In this document: one piece after another, positions 25,553 to 33,831 of the stretch
Position numbering within the stretch: the first letter of the stretch is position 1
Layout: each line of letters begins with the position of its first letter
Assembly (NCBI GenBank): GCA_015062525.1
Contig: SUUM01000005.1
Location: 1-64,000, forward strand
Direction of reading: 5' to 3'
Length of the DNA stretch: 64,000 nucleotides
DNA from: Alphaproteobacteria bacterium
Lineage (GTDB): Bacteria > Pseudomonadota > Alphaproteobacteria > Rs-D84
Position numbers and translations under genes: made by a program
Notes under the pieces: generated by a model
What the model was told of the DNA's origin: nothing
Seen by the model: the letters and a program-made list of their open reading frames with translations, nothing else
The model's database searches: none

Positions 25553-26527
25553 ATGTTATTACCGTTGGCATTATTATCGGCATTATATTTTAAAACATCG
25601 GATGGTAATATTTATCATACCATTGATGAAATACCGCCTGGCATGTGCATATTAAACAATAACGGCACGGAATTGGTGTACGAAGCAACCAATTTTAACA
25701 CCTGTAACGAAATTGTATTACAACCCGGATGTTATCGTGCGGAATTACGCGGTGGAATTGGCTTACAAAATGAACATTGTTTATCCATTGCCGAACAGGA
25801 TTTTACCCCCATCATATCCGCAATATTCAGTATAAACGAACCAACCACGGTATATGTACTGCGCGGTGGTGATGGGAATGCGGGTGGGGTAAATGTTGTA
25901 AATAACAGAACTAGTTCATTTGGTGGTGGTGCATCGGGCGTGGACAGCATATTGGTTGTTGGTGACCGTGTATGGCGTGCATCGGGTGGCGCGGGTAAGA
26001 CGTGTACAGATTCAGACACAGTATATCCTTTTAATACAGCAAGTACTGCTTCCTCACTTCAAAACAGCAATGGTATTGGTGGCGGTTCCATTTTAAATCA
26101 ACCCACATTACAAAAGCGCGTATATTATGTGCATCGACAACAAGATATATACGGAATTGGCGGTGGTGGTGGCGCGTCACCAAATGGCGCCGGCGGTACA
26201 GATTGGCAATTCCACAGTGCTTTTATCAATGCGGATGAATATGTAAATGCCGGCACCAATGGCACAGATGAACGTGCCGGTGATGGTGGCGATATTTATG
26301 TATGTAATAACCCAGCCTGTACATCCATGGTATCCGCCACGGGTGGCATTGGTGGCGCAACCGTTACATATGAATGTGGCGGCCAAACCGCAAAAACATA
26401 TGGTGGTGGCGGCGGTGGCGGGGCATACAATGGAATCTACATTTCAATCTCCGCCGACGGCGGTGATGGCGGTTCTGGTTCAACCGACCACAGCGACACA
26501 TCATTTGTACGAATTTATAAAATTTAA
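25553..26527 (+). CDS. Glycine-rich repeat protein, paralogue 2, with signal-like N-terminus
   Basis: 324 residues, 5 bp after paralogue 1, clearly one operon and a tandem duplication. It opens with a short hydrophobic stretch 'MLLPLALLSALYF' then 'KTSDGNIYHTIDEIPPGMC', aligned to 'NTDGKIYHAIVIPDGGEF' in paralogue 1. Shared blocks: 'YRAELRGGIG', 'VYVLRGGDGNAGG', 'GGGASGVDSILVVGDRV', 'YGGGGGGG', 'SDTSFVRIYKI'. Central parts are diverged, consistent with surface variation. Probably exported; export route and function are not evident. Confidence 0.75.
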   Translation: MLLPLALLSALYFKTSDGNIYHTIDEIPPGMCILNNNGTELVYEATNFNTCNEIVLQPGCYRAELRGGIGLQNEHCLSIAEQDFTPIISAIFSINEPTTVYVLRGGDGNAGGVNVVNNRTSSFGGGASGVDSILVVGDRVWRASGGAGKTCTDSDTVYPFNTASTASSLQNSNGIGGGSILNQPTLQKRVYYVHRQQDIYGIGGGGGASPNGAGGTDWQFHSAFINADEYVNAGTNGTDERAGDGGDIYVCNNPACTSMVSATGGIGGATVTYECGGQTAKTYGGGGGGGAYNGIYISISADGGDGGSGSTDHSDTSFVRIYKI

Positions 26528-26548
26528 GAAAAATCCCCAATTTACCCC

Positions 26549-26674
26549 GATAAATAAAAGTTTATCTTAGTGATAAGTGGTTAGTGTAAGTGGTAAGTGA
26601 TGGCACTATAATGTGCGGCATTCGCCGCACACATCCACTAACCACTTGCACTAACCACTAAACATTTATTTAGC
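26549..26674. repeat. Dispersed palindromic element III, copy 1
   Basis: Starts GATAAATAAAAGTTTATC and ends TAAACATTTATTTAGC. Inside, GTGGTTAGTG pairs with CACTAACCAC across a GTGCGGC/GCCGCAC core hairpin. The core is also present at 26869-26983. Confidence 0.8.
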
Positions 26675-26689
26675 GAAGTATCTAGGCAA

Positions 26690-26720
26690 AAATTAAACCC
26701 GACAAAAGTCGGGTTAAATT
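26690..26720 (-). terminator. Terminator after tRNA-Ser(GCU)
   Basis: Minus strand AACCCGAC, loop, GTCGGGTT, then TAATTTTT, immediately downstream of the tRNA CCA. Confidence 0.75.
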
Positions 26721-26722
26721 TA

Positions 26723-26810
26723 TGGCGGAGCGTATAGGACTCGAACCTATGGACCGAAAAATCCGGTCACAGATTAGCAATCTGCTGCATTACCACTCTG
26801 CCAACGCTCC
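26723..26810 (-). tRNA. tRNA-Ser(GCU)
   Basis: 88 nt. Acceptor GGAGCGT/ACGCTCC, G discriminator, encoded CCA, anticodon loop TTGCTAA (anticodon GCT, reads AGC/AGU), a long class II variable arm and a T-loop GGTTCGAGTCC. It sits between two copies of element III. Confidence 0.95.
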
Positions 26811-26868
26811 GTGCAGGGGGTATTATATAGAAACACAAAAACAAATGCAAGTGGGAAAATGTTTCCAC

Positions 26869-26983
26869 GATAAATAAAAGTTTATCTTAGTGTAAGTGGT
26901 TAGTGTAAGTGGTAAGTGATGGCACTATAATGTGCGGCATTCGCCGCACACATCCACTAGCCACTTGCACTTACACTAACCAC
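26869..26983. repeat. Dispersed palindromic element III, copy 2
   Basis: Same left end GATAAATAAAAGTTTATC and the same GTGCGGCATTCGCCGCAC core hairpin as 26549-26674. The right terminal repeat is lost: after CACTAACCAC the sequence passes directly into the ferredoxin terminator. Confidence 0.75.
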
Positions 26984-27008
26984 AAAAAACCCGCCATTCG
27001 GCGGGATT
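26984..27008 (-). terminator. Terminator after the ferredoxin gene
   Basis: AACCCGCC, loop, GGCGGGATTTTT; T-runs on both strands, so it may work in both directions. Confidence 0.7.
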
Positions 27009-27009
27009 T

Positions 27010-27192
27010 TTATTGCATATCTGGTGCAATTGCACCAACCGGACAAATTGCGGCGCATGTGCCACATGAAATACATTTACTGGGGTCAATTACACACTTG
27101 CCATCTGCGCCTGTTGAAATTGCGGCAACTGGACAAACCCCCATACAGGTATGGCAACCGATACATTTACTTGGGTCAATTTTATAAGCCAT
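27010..27192 (-). CDS. Ferredoxin, 2[4Fe-4S]
   Basis: 60 residues with two perfect cluster motifs: 'CIGCHTCMGVCPVAA' and 'CISCGTCAAICPVGA'. Clostridial-type small ferredoxin, an electron carrier usually tied to anaerobic metabolism such as pyruvate:ferredoxin oxidoreductase. GGAGAAA site before the ATG. Its presence, with lactate dehydrogenase, hints at a fermentative or microaerobic life style. Confidence 0.95.
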   Translation of the reverse strand: MAYKIDPSKCIGCHTCMGVCPVAAISTGADGKCVIDPSKCISCGTCAAICPVGAIAPDMQ

Positions 27193-27221
27193 TTTATTTT
27201 TCTCCTTGTTTTACTTACTGC

Positions 27222-27941
27222 TTATTCACGGTTAAATAAACTTAACAAATACTGGAACATTGCAATAAATGAAATATACAGATGCAACGCCCCCAGAACA
27301 GCCAATTGGTTTTTCTGGTTGTCGTCCCCAATAACGGCATATGCGCGTTTCAGGTTTTGCATATCATATGCAGTAAACAGTGCAAACACCAACACCCCAA
27401 TAAAGCATACTATTGTGCCAAACGTGCCACCCATCATTCCCGGCCAAATAAATGACAGTAATCCAATCAGAATCAGACCAATCATACCCATCATCAAGAA
27501 AATCCCCAAGAAAGACAAATCCTTGACGGTCTTATACCCAAACAATGCCATACATGCGAACATCAGTGCCGCAATAATAAATGCCATCAGTATAGAAGCG
27601 GGATTTACCGCCAGTGCGCTTGCAATCAAAGGGGTCATTGTCACGCCAATCAATACAGCATACAGCGCAAGCAACAGCGCCGCCGACGCGGGTTTCATAT
27701 TAAATACGCGCACCTGAGCCCAAATGGACAGCGCCAGCCCGCCAAACAGCAAAATATAGTACAAAGCCGACATGCCACCTGTATGGAAATTAATCAGATA
27801 TTGTAATCCGCCACCCCAAATTGTCAGGTATGCGGCGACCGCGGTCAATCCAACTGCCCCAAACATCAGTGCGAAAATACGTTTCAGATACAGATCGATT
27901 CCGCCGACCCTTTGATTGTTCGTTAAACTTTGTCTATTCAT
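27222..27941 (-). CDS. Bax inhibitor-1/YccA family membrane protein
   Basis: 239 residues from ATG 27941 ('MNRQSLTNNQRVGGIDLYLK'), with AAGGAG upstream; the longer track ORF has no support. Seven predicted membrane helices, beginning 'IFALMFGAVGLTAVAAYLTI' and ending near 'HLYISFIAMFQYLLSLF'. The family motif 'FTAYDMQNLKR' near the C-terminus is present. Bacterial members are pH-sensitive Ca2+ leak channels or modulators of FtsH. The gene is divergent from the small ORFs at 28019. Confidence 0.9.
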   Translation of the reverse strand: MNRQSLTNNQRVGGIDLYLKRIFALMFGAVGLTAVAAYLTIWGGGLQYLINFHTGGMSALYYILLFGGLALSIWAQVRVFNMKPASAALLLALYAVLIGVTMTPLIASALAVNPASILMAFIIAALMFACMALFGYKTVKDLSFLGIFLMMGMIGLILIGLLSFIWPGMMGGTFGTIVCFIGVLVFALFTAYDMQNLKRAYAVIGDDNQKNQLAVLGALHLYISFIAMFQYLLSLFNRE

Positions 27942-28018
27942 GTGGTGTTTCTCCTTGCTATTTACAAAATATATAATACAATAGCCGTGCAAATTCAAGA
28001 ACAAAAGGAAACAAAAAC

Positions 28019-28216
28019 ATGGTGAAAAAAACTTCTCGGTGCCCCAAAGTGTCACTCCGACAGTCCAAGGCAGACACAATGAAAGACTTGAATAAAATGC
28101 TGTCAGATGCCAAGGCCAAACTGAAACAAAGAATAGCCGAAAAAGACATGGTTGGTGCCGATAAAATTCGTGAAAAAATAGCCTTGTTAGAGGGTACAAT
28201 TAGTCGTCAAAAATAA
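28019..28216 (+). CDS. Small basic hypothetical protein
   Basis: 65 residues, AAAAGGA site. Lys-rich and helical ('LNKMLSDAKAKLKQRIAEKD', 'IREKIALLEGTISRQK'). No known family. It is followed 19 bp later by another small helical ORF with a near-identical ribosome binding region (AAAAGGAAA), so they form a pair upstream of lgt. Confidence 0.6.
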   Translation: MVKKTSRCPKVSLRQSKADTMKDLNKMLSDAKAKLKQRIAEKDMVGADKIREKIALLEGTISRQK

Positions 28217-28235
28217 AAACAAAAGGAAAAACATT

Positions 28236-28487
28236 ATGAGTTATATTACGTTTAGTCAAATACAGGCTTCTTTGAAGGCTGGTGCTGCTGAAAAAAAAAT
28301 GGAAAGAGAAAGTCTGGCGGGGCGTGAACTACGTGAAATATCTATTAAGGGCATAAAACAACGTGCACAGGAAGTTAAGCAAAAAATTGCCGACGAACAA
28401 GCGCGTGAAAAACCAGATATGGTGCGCCTGGCGCGTTTGCGTGAAATTGAAAAATGTATTGCATCTACATTAGAAAGGTGTCGTTAA
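28236..28487 (+). CDS. Small coiled-coil hypothetical protein
   Basis: 83 residues, AAAAGGA site. Predicted almost fully helical and charged: 'GIKQRAQEVKQKIADEQARE', 'MVRLARLREIEKCIASTLE'. It resembles the preceding small ORF in style but not clearly in sequence. It ends 21 bp before the lgt start, so it may be cotranscribed with lgt. No function can be assigned. Confidence 0.6.
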   Translation: MSYITFSQIQASLKAGAAEKKMERESLAGRELREISIKGIKQRAQEVKQKIADEQAREKPDMVRLARLREIEKCIASTLERCR

Positions 28488-28508
28488 TATTTGTACGACG
28501 GGGGGCGT

Positions 28509-29306
28509 ATGGCAATTACAATAAATCCGATTTCTCCGGTTGCATTTTCTGTGCTGGGGATTGATATTCGTTGGTATGCGTTGGCGTATATCACGGCGTT
28601 TATTGTTGGCTATTGGTTGTTTATGCGCCTTATGCGTCGTTCTAACAGTGGTCTGACCCTTGATAAAAAACAGATGGATGACTTGCTGACCGCGATAATC
28701 ATCGGTGTTATCGCGGGCGGTCGTTTGGGCTATGTTCTGTTTTATGATTTTGGATACTTTCTGACGCACCCCATGGAAATTTTTGCGGTTTGGCATGGTG
28801 GAATGAGTTTTCATGGCGGTCTGATTGGTGTAATTGTTGCAACATTTTTGTTCGCGCATCGTCGCAAAATAAACGCATGGAAAATTCTGGACTTACTGGC
28901 GGTCGTTGCGCCAATTGGTTTATTTTTTGGTCGCATCGCAAACTTTATTAATCGCGAGGTTATGGGTCGTCCCACCGACGTGCCATGGGCGGTTGTGTTC
29001 AATGGCGACACGCCAATTCCACGCCATCCAAGTCCCCTGTACGAGGCGACAACCGAAGGTCTGCTTTTGTTCGTCATAATGTATTGCCTGTATCGATACA
29101 CGAATTTACGTCAAAAGCCGGGTGCGCTGGGCGGAATTATGGGCATGGGGTATGCTTTGTTTCGTATGTTTTGCGAATTGTTCCGCGCCCCGGATGCCCA
29201 GATTGGATTTTTGACGTCATGGGGGCTGACAATGGGGCAATTGCTATCATTGTTAATGTTTTTTGCGGGCTTTGCGATTTTTGTGTTTGCAATACGCAAA
29301 AAATAA
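28509..29306 (+). CDS. lgt: Prolipoprotein diacylglyceryl transferase
   Basis: 265 residues from ATG 28509 with GGGGGGC upstream. Moves diacylglycerol from phosphatidylglycerol to the lipobox Cys of prolipoproteins, the first step of lipoprotein maturation. Seven membrane helices; the Lgt signature region is 'GGRLGYVLFYDF', 'HGGMSFHGGLIGV' and 'GRIANFINREVMGRP', including the essential His and Arg. Several predicted lipoproteins in this window are its likely substrates. Confidence 0.96.
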   Translation: MAITINPISPVAFSVLGIDIRWYALAYITAFIVGYWLFMRLMRRSNSGLTLDKKQMDDLLTAIIIGVIAGGRLGYVLFYDFGYFLTHPMEIFAVWHGGMSFHGGLIGVIVATFLFAHRRKINAWKILDLLAVVAPIGLFFGRIANFINREVMGRPTDVPWAVVFNGDTPIPRHPSPLYEATTEGLLLFVIMYCLYRYTNLRQKPGALGGIMGMGYALFRMFCELFRAPDAQIGFLTSWGLTMGQLLSLLMFFAGFAIFVFAIRKK

Positions 29307-29328
29307 TGTACAATATGCGCCGTTGACC

Positions 29329-29844
29329 AAAACCGTAGGTTGAAAGACCGACGGAAACGAAAAAAAGTTTAGGATGGTTGGCAGACGGGGCGTTGCGGCG
29401 GTCTTGCATACGAGTAAGCGAGACAAGCGAAGCGCGGTCGAGTGCTAACGAGTGGTGAGCAGTGCCGTCAGGCACGGTCAGCGAACAAAACCGTAGGTTG
29501 AAAGCCCGACGGAAACAAAAAAAGTTTAGGATGGTTGGCAGACGGGGCGTTGCGGCGGTCTTGCATACGAGTAAGCGAGACAAGCGAAGCGCGGTCGAGT
29601 GCTAACGAGTGGTGAGCAGTGCCGTCAGGCACGGTCAGCGAACAAAACCGTAGGTTGAAAGACCGACGGAAACAAAAAAAAGTTTAGGATGGTTGGCAGA
29701 GCGGTCGAATGCGGCGGTCTTGCATACGAGTAAGCGAGACAAGCGAAGCGTGGTCGAGTGCTAACGAGTGGTGAGCAGTGCCGTCAGGCACGGTCAGCGA
29801 ACAAAACCGTAGGTTGAAAGACCGACGGAAACAAAAAAAGTTTA
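29329..29844 (+). repeat. Tandem array of 157-158-bp units, each holding the 5' half of tRNA-Ser
   Basis: Three units precede the intact tRNA. tRNA starts GGATGGTTGGCAGA occur at 29372, 29529, 29687 and, intact, 29845. Units 1-2 have a variant D-arm (CGGGGCGT); unit 3 equals the real tRNA up to the anticodon loop (GCGGCGGTCTTG). All three then switch to CATACGAGTAAGCGAGAC and a shared filler containing the hairpins GTGCC/GGCAC and CCGT-GGT/ACC-ACGG. The breakpoint lies in the anticodon loop. ORFs read across it are artefacts. Confidence 0.9.
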
Positions 29845-29934
29845 GGATGGTTGGCAGAGCGGTCGAATGCGGCGGTCTTGAAAACCGTTGATGGGGCAAC
29901 CCATCCGGGGGTTCGAATCCCTCACCATCCGCCA
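29845..29934 (+). tRNA. tRNA-Ser(UGA)
   Basis: 90 nt. Acceptor GGATGGT/ACCATCC, G discriminator, encoded CCA, anticodon loop CTTGAAA (anticodon TGA, reads UCN), class II variable arm, T-loop GGTTCGAATCC. It is the last, intact member of the 158-bp array. Confidence 0.95.
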
Positions 29935-29942
29935 ATTAAATA

Positions 29943-29970
29943 AAACCCGGGTAACTCCCGGGTTTTGTTT
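29943..29970 (+). terminator. Terminator after tRNA-Ser(UGA)
   Basis: AAACCCGGG, loop, CCCGGGTTTTGTTT, 9 bases past the CCA, inside a larger palindrome CCAATTAAA/TTTAATTGG. Confidence 0.85.
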
Positions 29971-30081
29971 AATTGGTGATTGGCATTGGGTTGGACACTG
30001 CAACAAAGTTGCCGGGTTCGGAACAAGCGCACACTGTGCGCGCAGTGAAAGGGGCACGCGAGCAAAGCGAGTGGGAATTAC

Positions 30082-30100
30082 AATCCCTCACCATCCGCCA
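30082..30100 (+). repeat. Partial copy of the tRNA-Ser(UGA) 3' end
   Basis: AATCCCTCACCATCCGCCA is identical to the last 19 bases of the tRNA-Ser(UGA) gene, 166 bp downstream of it. It carries no T-stem 5' strand, so it is a fragment, as expected of an att site. Between 30101 and 30412 I see only a terminator (30131-30156) and a doubtful short ORF. Confidence 0.75.
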
Positions 30101-30130
30101 GTATTCTGGGATATACGGTATCCTACATAA

Positions 30131-30156
30131 AAAGCCCGCGGTTCTGCGGGATTTTT
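30131..30156 (+). terminator. Intrinsic terminator between the tRNA-Ser fragment and recG
   Basis: AAGCCCGCGGTTCTGCGGGATTTTT hairpin with a T-run. Confidence 0.7.
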
Positions 30157-30378
30157 CATGCATTGACTATGGGGCGGCCCCAGGGAACCCCATTTTTACC
30201 CCCAAATACACCCGTTTCTATACACCCCCCATTTTTCGATAGCCAATGTATCATTTGCTTCAAAAACGTACCGTGCGTTATTTTGGACAAAACTAAAATC
30301 AATGCACATATCGACACTATCAAAAATGAATTAAAGGCAATCAAACGCGAACTGATGGCGCAAAAATAATAAAACATA

Positions 30379-30407
30379 TTGAATATTTGCGTGGTTTCCA
30401 CTAAATT
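30379..30407 (+). promoter_or_regulatory. recG promoter, predicted leaderless
   Basis: TTGAAT (30379-30384), 17-bp spacer, TAAATT (30402-30407); ATG 30416 follows 8 bases later, with no ribosome binding site. Confidence 0.5.
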
Positions 30408-30412
30408 TATAT

Positions 30413-32470
30413 GTGATGAGGCGCGAGATAACAGATTTTTTAACAACCGACCTGCAATTTATTCGCGGGGTGGGGCCCGCGTTGGCGGCGCGTCTGGATG
30501 AAGTTCTGGGGGGGCGACGCGTGCTGGATTTTCTGCGTCATCGGCCGTCGTATGTGCGGGCACGCGGAATAACCGAAAATGTTATGGATGCAAATCCCGG
30601 CGACACAATCACAATTCCATTATTAATCAAATCCCATCGGGCGGGACGCGCATTTCGGGGACGGCGCAGTCCGACCCAGATTACATGCAACGATAAGATG
30701 GGGAATACGGTTATTATTCAATTCTTTAATGCAAAATATCTGGATTATTGGCTGAATAAAATGCCGGTGGGGGCGTGGCGTATGGTATCGGGCAAACTGG
30801 AAAAGACAGCCAAACCGACAATTAACCACCCGGACTTTATCGAAGAATTACAAAACGCAGCAAAAATACCATCCGCCCAGGCAATTTACCCGGCGGGCGA
30901 AGGCTTAACCCAGAAAGTATTCGCAAATATCCGCGACCAGATTTTTGCCACCCTGCCAGATAAACTGCGCGGGGAAGGTGATGAACGGGTGTTGGAATTC
31001 TTTGATGCGCTGGAACATGTGCACTTTCCAAAGTCAGATGCTGATTTAGCGCCGAACAACACATATATGGCAAAGTTGGCGTACTGTGAATTATTGGCGC
31101 ACCAGGCGGCGATTGTTATCAGTCGACGCAATCGAATGGACGTACGAAACCGGCGAACTGTGCGGGGAAAAAAATATGATTTGATGGAACGGTTTTGGGC
31201 AACATTACCTTTTGAAATGACGGGCGCACAAAAACGCACGTGCGAAGAAATATTTTCCGACATGATGCGCGATGTGCCGATGATGCGTCTGGTCCAGGGG
31301 GACGTAGGCAGCGGAAAAACCATTGTCGCATTGGCCGCCGCCGTACGCATGGCGGAAATGGGCGCTCAGACCGCCATACTGGCACCGACGGACACGTTGG
31401 CACAACAGCACTTTGCAAAATTAAAACCTATGTGCGATAAAATTGGTATTGTATGCGATATTCTGACCGGACGGGACAAAGGTGTGGCACGTCGTGAAAA
31501 ATTAATATCATTGCGTTCGGGACGAACACGCGTTGTTGTTGGAACGCACGCCCTGTTTTCCGCGGATGTCGAGTATAAAGATTTAGGACTGGTGATAATT
31601 GATGAACAGCACAGATTTGGCGTTGCCCAGCGCGAAGCATTACGCAACAAGGGCAACAACCCCGATTTGCTGGCATTGTCTGCGACACCAATTCCGCGCA
31701 CATTATCAATGACGATTTACGGCGATATGGATGTGTCAATTATCAATGAAAAGCCCGCCGGCCGAAAGCCAATTAAAACAACCAAATTATCATGCGGACG
31801 TATTATGGATTTATTGGAACGCATAGATATGCAAGTTAATGCAGGTGCCAAGGTATTCTGGGTTTGTCCGCTGGTTGAAGAATCAGAAAACGATAATGCC
31901 ATGACCGCTGCCGAGGAACGGCATAAAATGCTGGCAGAATATTTCCCAAATGCGGGACTGGTTCATGGAAAAATGGACAAGAAAGAACGCGATGCGGTTA
32001 TGGCTGAATTTGCCGCACCAGATTCCAATATGCCGATACTGGTCGCCACAACTGTTATCGAGGTTGGAATTGACGTGCCACAGGCGTCTATCATTGTAAT
32101 CGAAAACGCAGAACGGTTCGGATTGGCGGCGTTGCACCAATTACGTGGGCGCGTTGGACGCGGCAACACACAATCGTACTGTGTACTGGTATTTGGACGA
32201 AATGTATCAGATGATGGATTAAAGCGATTGGATGTACTGTGTGATACGGATGATGGATTTGCTATTGCAGAACAAGATTTGATGATGCGTGGCGTGGGCG
32301 AATTATTGGGCACGCGACAAAGCGGTTGGATGCGATATTATTTTGTTGACTATCGCGAACATCGGGATTTGTTCAAATTGGCATCAACGGCGGCACGTGA
32401 TAATGATATAGATTCGTGGGTACATGATTTAATGTTTTTCTTTGACCGTGGGGTGGTGCTGGGTGCGTAA
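30413..32470 (+). CDS. recG: ATP-dependent DNA helicase RecG
   Basis: 685 residues (GTG 30413; ATG 30416 is equally likely). Branch-migration helicase that reverses stalled forks and resolves R- and D-loops. N-terminal wedge/OB domain ('RGVGPALAARLDEVLGGRRV', 'DFLRHRPSYV'), then 'QGDVGSGKTIVALAAA' (Walker A), 'TDTLAQQHFA', 'VVGTHALFS', 'DEQHRFGVAQR', 'LSATPIPRTLSMT', and the C-terminal 'ATTVIEVGIDVPQA' and 'LHQLRGRVGRG'. Full length. The M48 peptidase gene overlaps its end by 8 bp. Confidence 0.97.
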   Translation: MMRREITDFLTTDLQFIRGVGPALAARLDEVLGGRRVLDFLRHRPSYVRARGITENVMDANPGDTITIPLLIKSHRAGRAFRGRRSPTQITCNDKMGNTVIIQFFNAKYLDYWLNKMPVGAWRMVSGKLEKTAKPTINHPDFIEELQNAAKIPSAQAIYPAGEGLTQKVFANIRDQIFATLPDKLRGEGDERVLEFFDALEHVHFPKSDADLAPNNTYMAKLAYCELLAHQAAIVISRRNRMDVRNRRTVRGKKYDLMERFWATLPFEMTGAQKRTCEEIFSDMMRDVPMMRLVQGDVGSGKTIVALAAAVRMAEMGAQTAILAPTDTLAQQHFAKLKPMCDKIGIVCDILTGRDKGVARREKLISLRSGRTRVVVGTHALFSADVEYKDLGLVIIDEQHRFGVAQREALRNKGNNPDLLALSATPIPRTLSMTIYGDMDVSIINEKPAGRKPIKTTKLSCGRIMDLLERIDMQVNAGAKVFWVCPLVEESENDNAMTAAEERHKMLAEYFPNAGLVHGKMDKKERDAVMAEFAAPDSNMPILVATTVIEVGIDVPQASIIVIENAERFGLAALHQLRGRVGRGNTQSYCVLVFGRNVSDDGLKRLDVLCDTDDGFAIAEQDLMMRGVGELLGTRQSGWMRYYFVDYREHRDLFKLASTAARDNDIDSWVHDLMFFFDRGVVLGA

Positions 32471-33752
32471 AATTTTTGTGTTTTTATTGTTGCTGATTGC
32501 CGCCATGCCGTCAATGGGGGCGACACTGATAAACGACACAGAAACAGAACGCGTGATTGGGAAACTGGTTGCGCCGCTGGCACGTGCCGCCAATATCCCA
32601 GATGGACGAACAAAGATTCATATTGTAAACGATGATGACTTTAACGCATTCGTTATGGGGGGCGAAGATATTTATGTTTATACCGGTTTATTAAAACAAA
32701 TAAAAACACCAAATGCATTACAGGCCGTAATTGCACATGAATTGGGGCACACACTTGGCGGTCATATGGCCCAGATGTCCGACCGCATGGCGGCGGAAAT
32801 GAAACGCACTATGTTGATTCAGGCGTTGGGGGTTGGTCTGATGGTGGCGGGTGGCAATCCGACACTTGGGGCCGGCGTTTTGGCGGGTTCATCCGGGGTT
32901 GCCCAGCAATCCATGTTGGCATTCACCCGCGATGAAGAACGCATAGCAGATAATATGGGCGTGGATTTAATGGTGCGCGCAAATCAAAACCCAAACGGAT
33001 TTATTACTGTTTTTGAACAAATGCATGATTTGACGGGCGCGCTGGAATCGCGCATCAACCCAAATCGTATAAACCATCCCCTGACCATGGAACGATTGAA
33101 CAATGTCCGCGAACAAATCGCACAGATTGATAATGACAAAATCTTGAACACCGCAGATAACGAAGAGTACGAGTTGGTGCGGGCAAAACTTATTGGATAT
33201 CTTGACACGCCAAAACAGGTACGCGAAAAATACCCCAGCCATGATAAATCTGATATGGCTATTTATGCACGCGCAATTGCGAATATGCGTGGCGGAAACC
33301 TGAGTGGGGCGCGCGTTGGGACGATGACGCTGATATCACGCAATCCAAACAATCCGTATTTCTATGAATTGTTGGGTGATATTGAATATCAATTTGGGCA
33401 CTATGACGACAGTGTTGACGCATACGAAAAATCATTAGAATTGGTGGGGAACGCGCCACAGATTCAGACTGCGTTGGCATTGGTGTTGACCGAACGCGAC
33501 AAACCCGGCGATGACGCACGCGCAATTGAAATGTGCAAGCGGGCAATTTTATCAGAACCCACCCCGATGGCATATTGGGTGTTGGCGCGCGCATATGGTG
33601 ACGCGGACGTGGGGCGAAATGCATGGGCAATGGCGGAATATAACAAGATGATTGGTAAAGAAGCCGAGGCCAAATCATATGCCAAACGTGCACAGAAAAA
33701 ATTACCCAAAGATTCCCCGGAATACATCAAAGCCGGCGACATTATCAAATAA
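32463..33752 (+). CDS. M48 family periplasmic metalloprotease with TPR domain (BepA-like)
   Basis: 429 residues from GTG 32463, giving a clean signal peptide ('VRKIFVFLLLLIAAMPSMGA'). Zinc motif 'IAHELGHTLGGHMAQM' and the third ligand in 'DEERIADNMGVDLMVRA' mark an M48C/BepA-type peptidase. The C-terminal half has tetratricopeptide-like helices ('PYFYELLGDIEYQFGHYDDS'). BepA assists or degrades outer-membrane proteins such as LptD and BamA clients. Translationally coupled to recG by overlap. Confidence 0.9.
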   Translation: MRKIFVFLLLLIAAMPSMGATLINDTETERVIGKLVAPLARAANIPDGRTKIHIVNDDDFNAFVMGGEDIYVYTGLLKQIKTPNALQAVIAHELGHTLGGHMAQMSDRMAAEMKRTMLIQALGVGLMVAGGNPTLGAGVLAGSSGVAQQSMLAFTRDEERIADNMGVDLMVRANQNPNGFITVFEQMHDLTGALESRINPNRINHPLTMERLNNVREQIAQIDNDKILNTADNEEYELVRAKLIGYLDTPKQVREKYPSHDKSDMAIYARAIANMRGGNLSGARVGTMTLISRNPNNPYFYELLGDIEYQFGHYDDSVDAYEKSLELVGNAPQIQTALALVLTERDKPGDDARAIEMCKRAILSEPTPMAYWVLARAYGDADVGRNAWAMAEYNKMIGKEAEAKSYAKRAQKKLPKDSPEYIKAGDIIK

Positions 33753-33783
33753 AAGTTTGGTAAAGCAAACAGACAACGTCTTA

Positions 33784-33813
33784 AAAAAAATCCCACCAAA
33801 AGGCGGGATTTTT
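33784..33813. terminator. Bidirectional terminator between the M48 gene and HU
   Basis: AAAAATCCC...GGGATTTTT with A- and T-runs on both sides serves the convergent genes on each flank. Confidence 0.75.
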
Positions 33814-33831
33814 CAGACAACCTGAACAGAT

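Noticed and set aside
29329-29844. CRISPR array
   Set aside because: Units are 158 bp, nearly identical throughout and contain tRNA halves; there are no short repeats with unique spacers.
29137-30057. Minus-strand ORFs with repeated 'LTVPDGTAHHSLALD'-like peptides
   Set aside because: They are translations of the 158-bp tRNA-half array and of the antisense of a real tRNA.
30163-30369. 68-residue ORF upstream of recG
   Set aside because: Only the last ~28 residues ('DKTKINAHIDTIKNELKAIK') look like protein; the start is in low-complexity sequence without a ribosome binding site.
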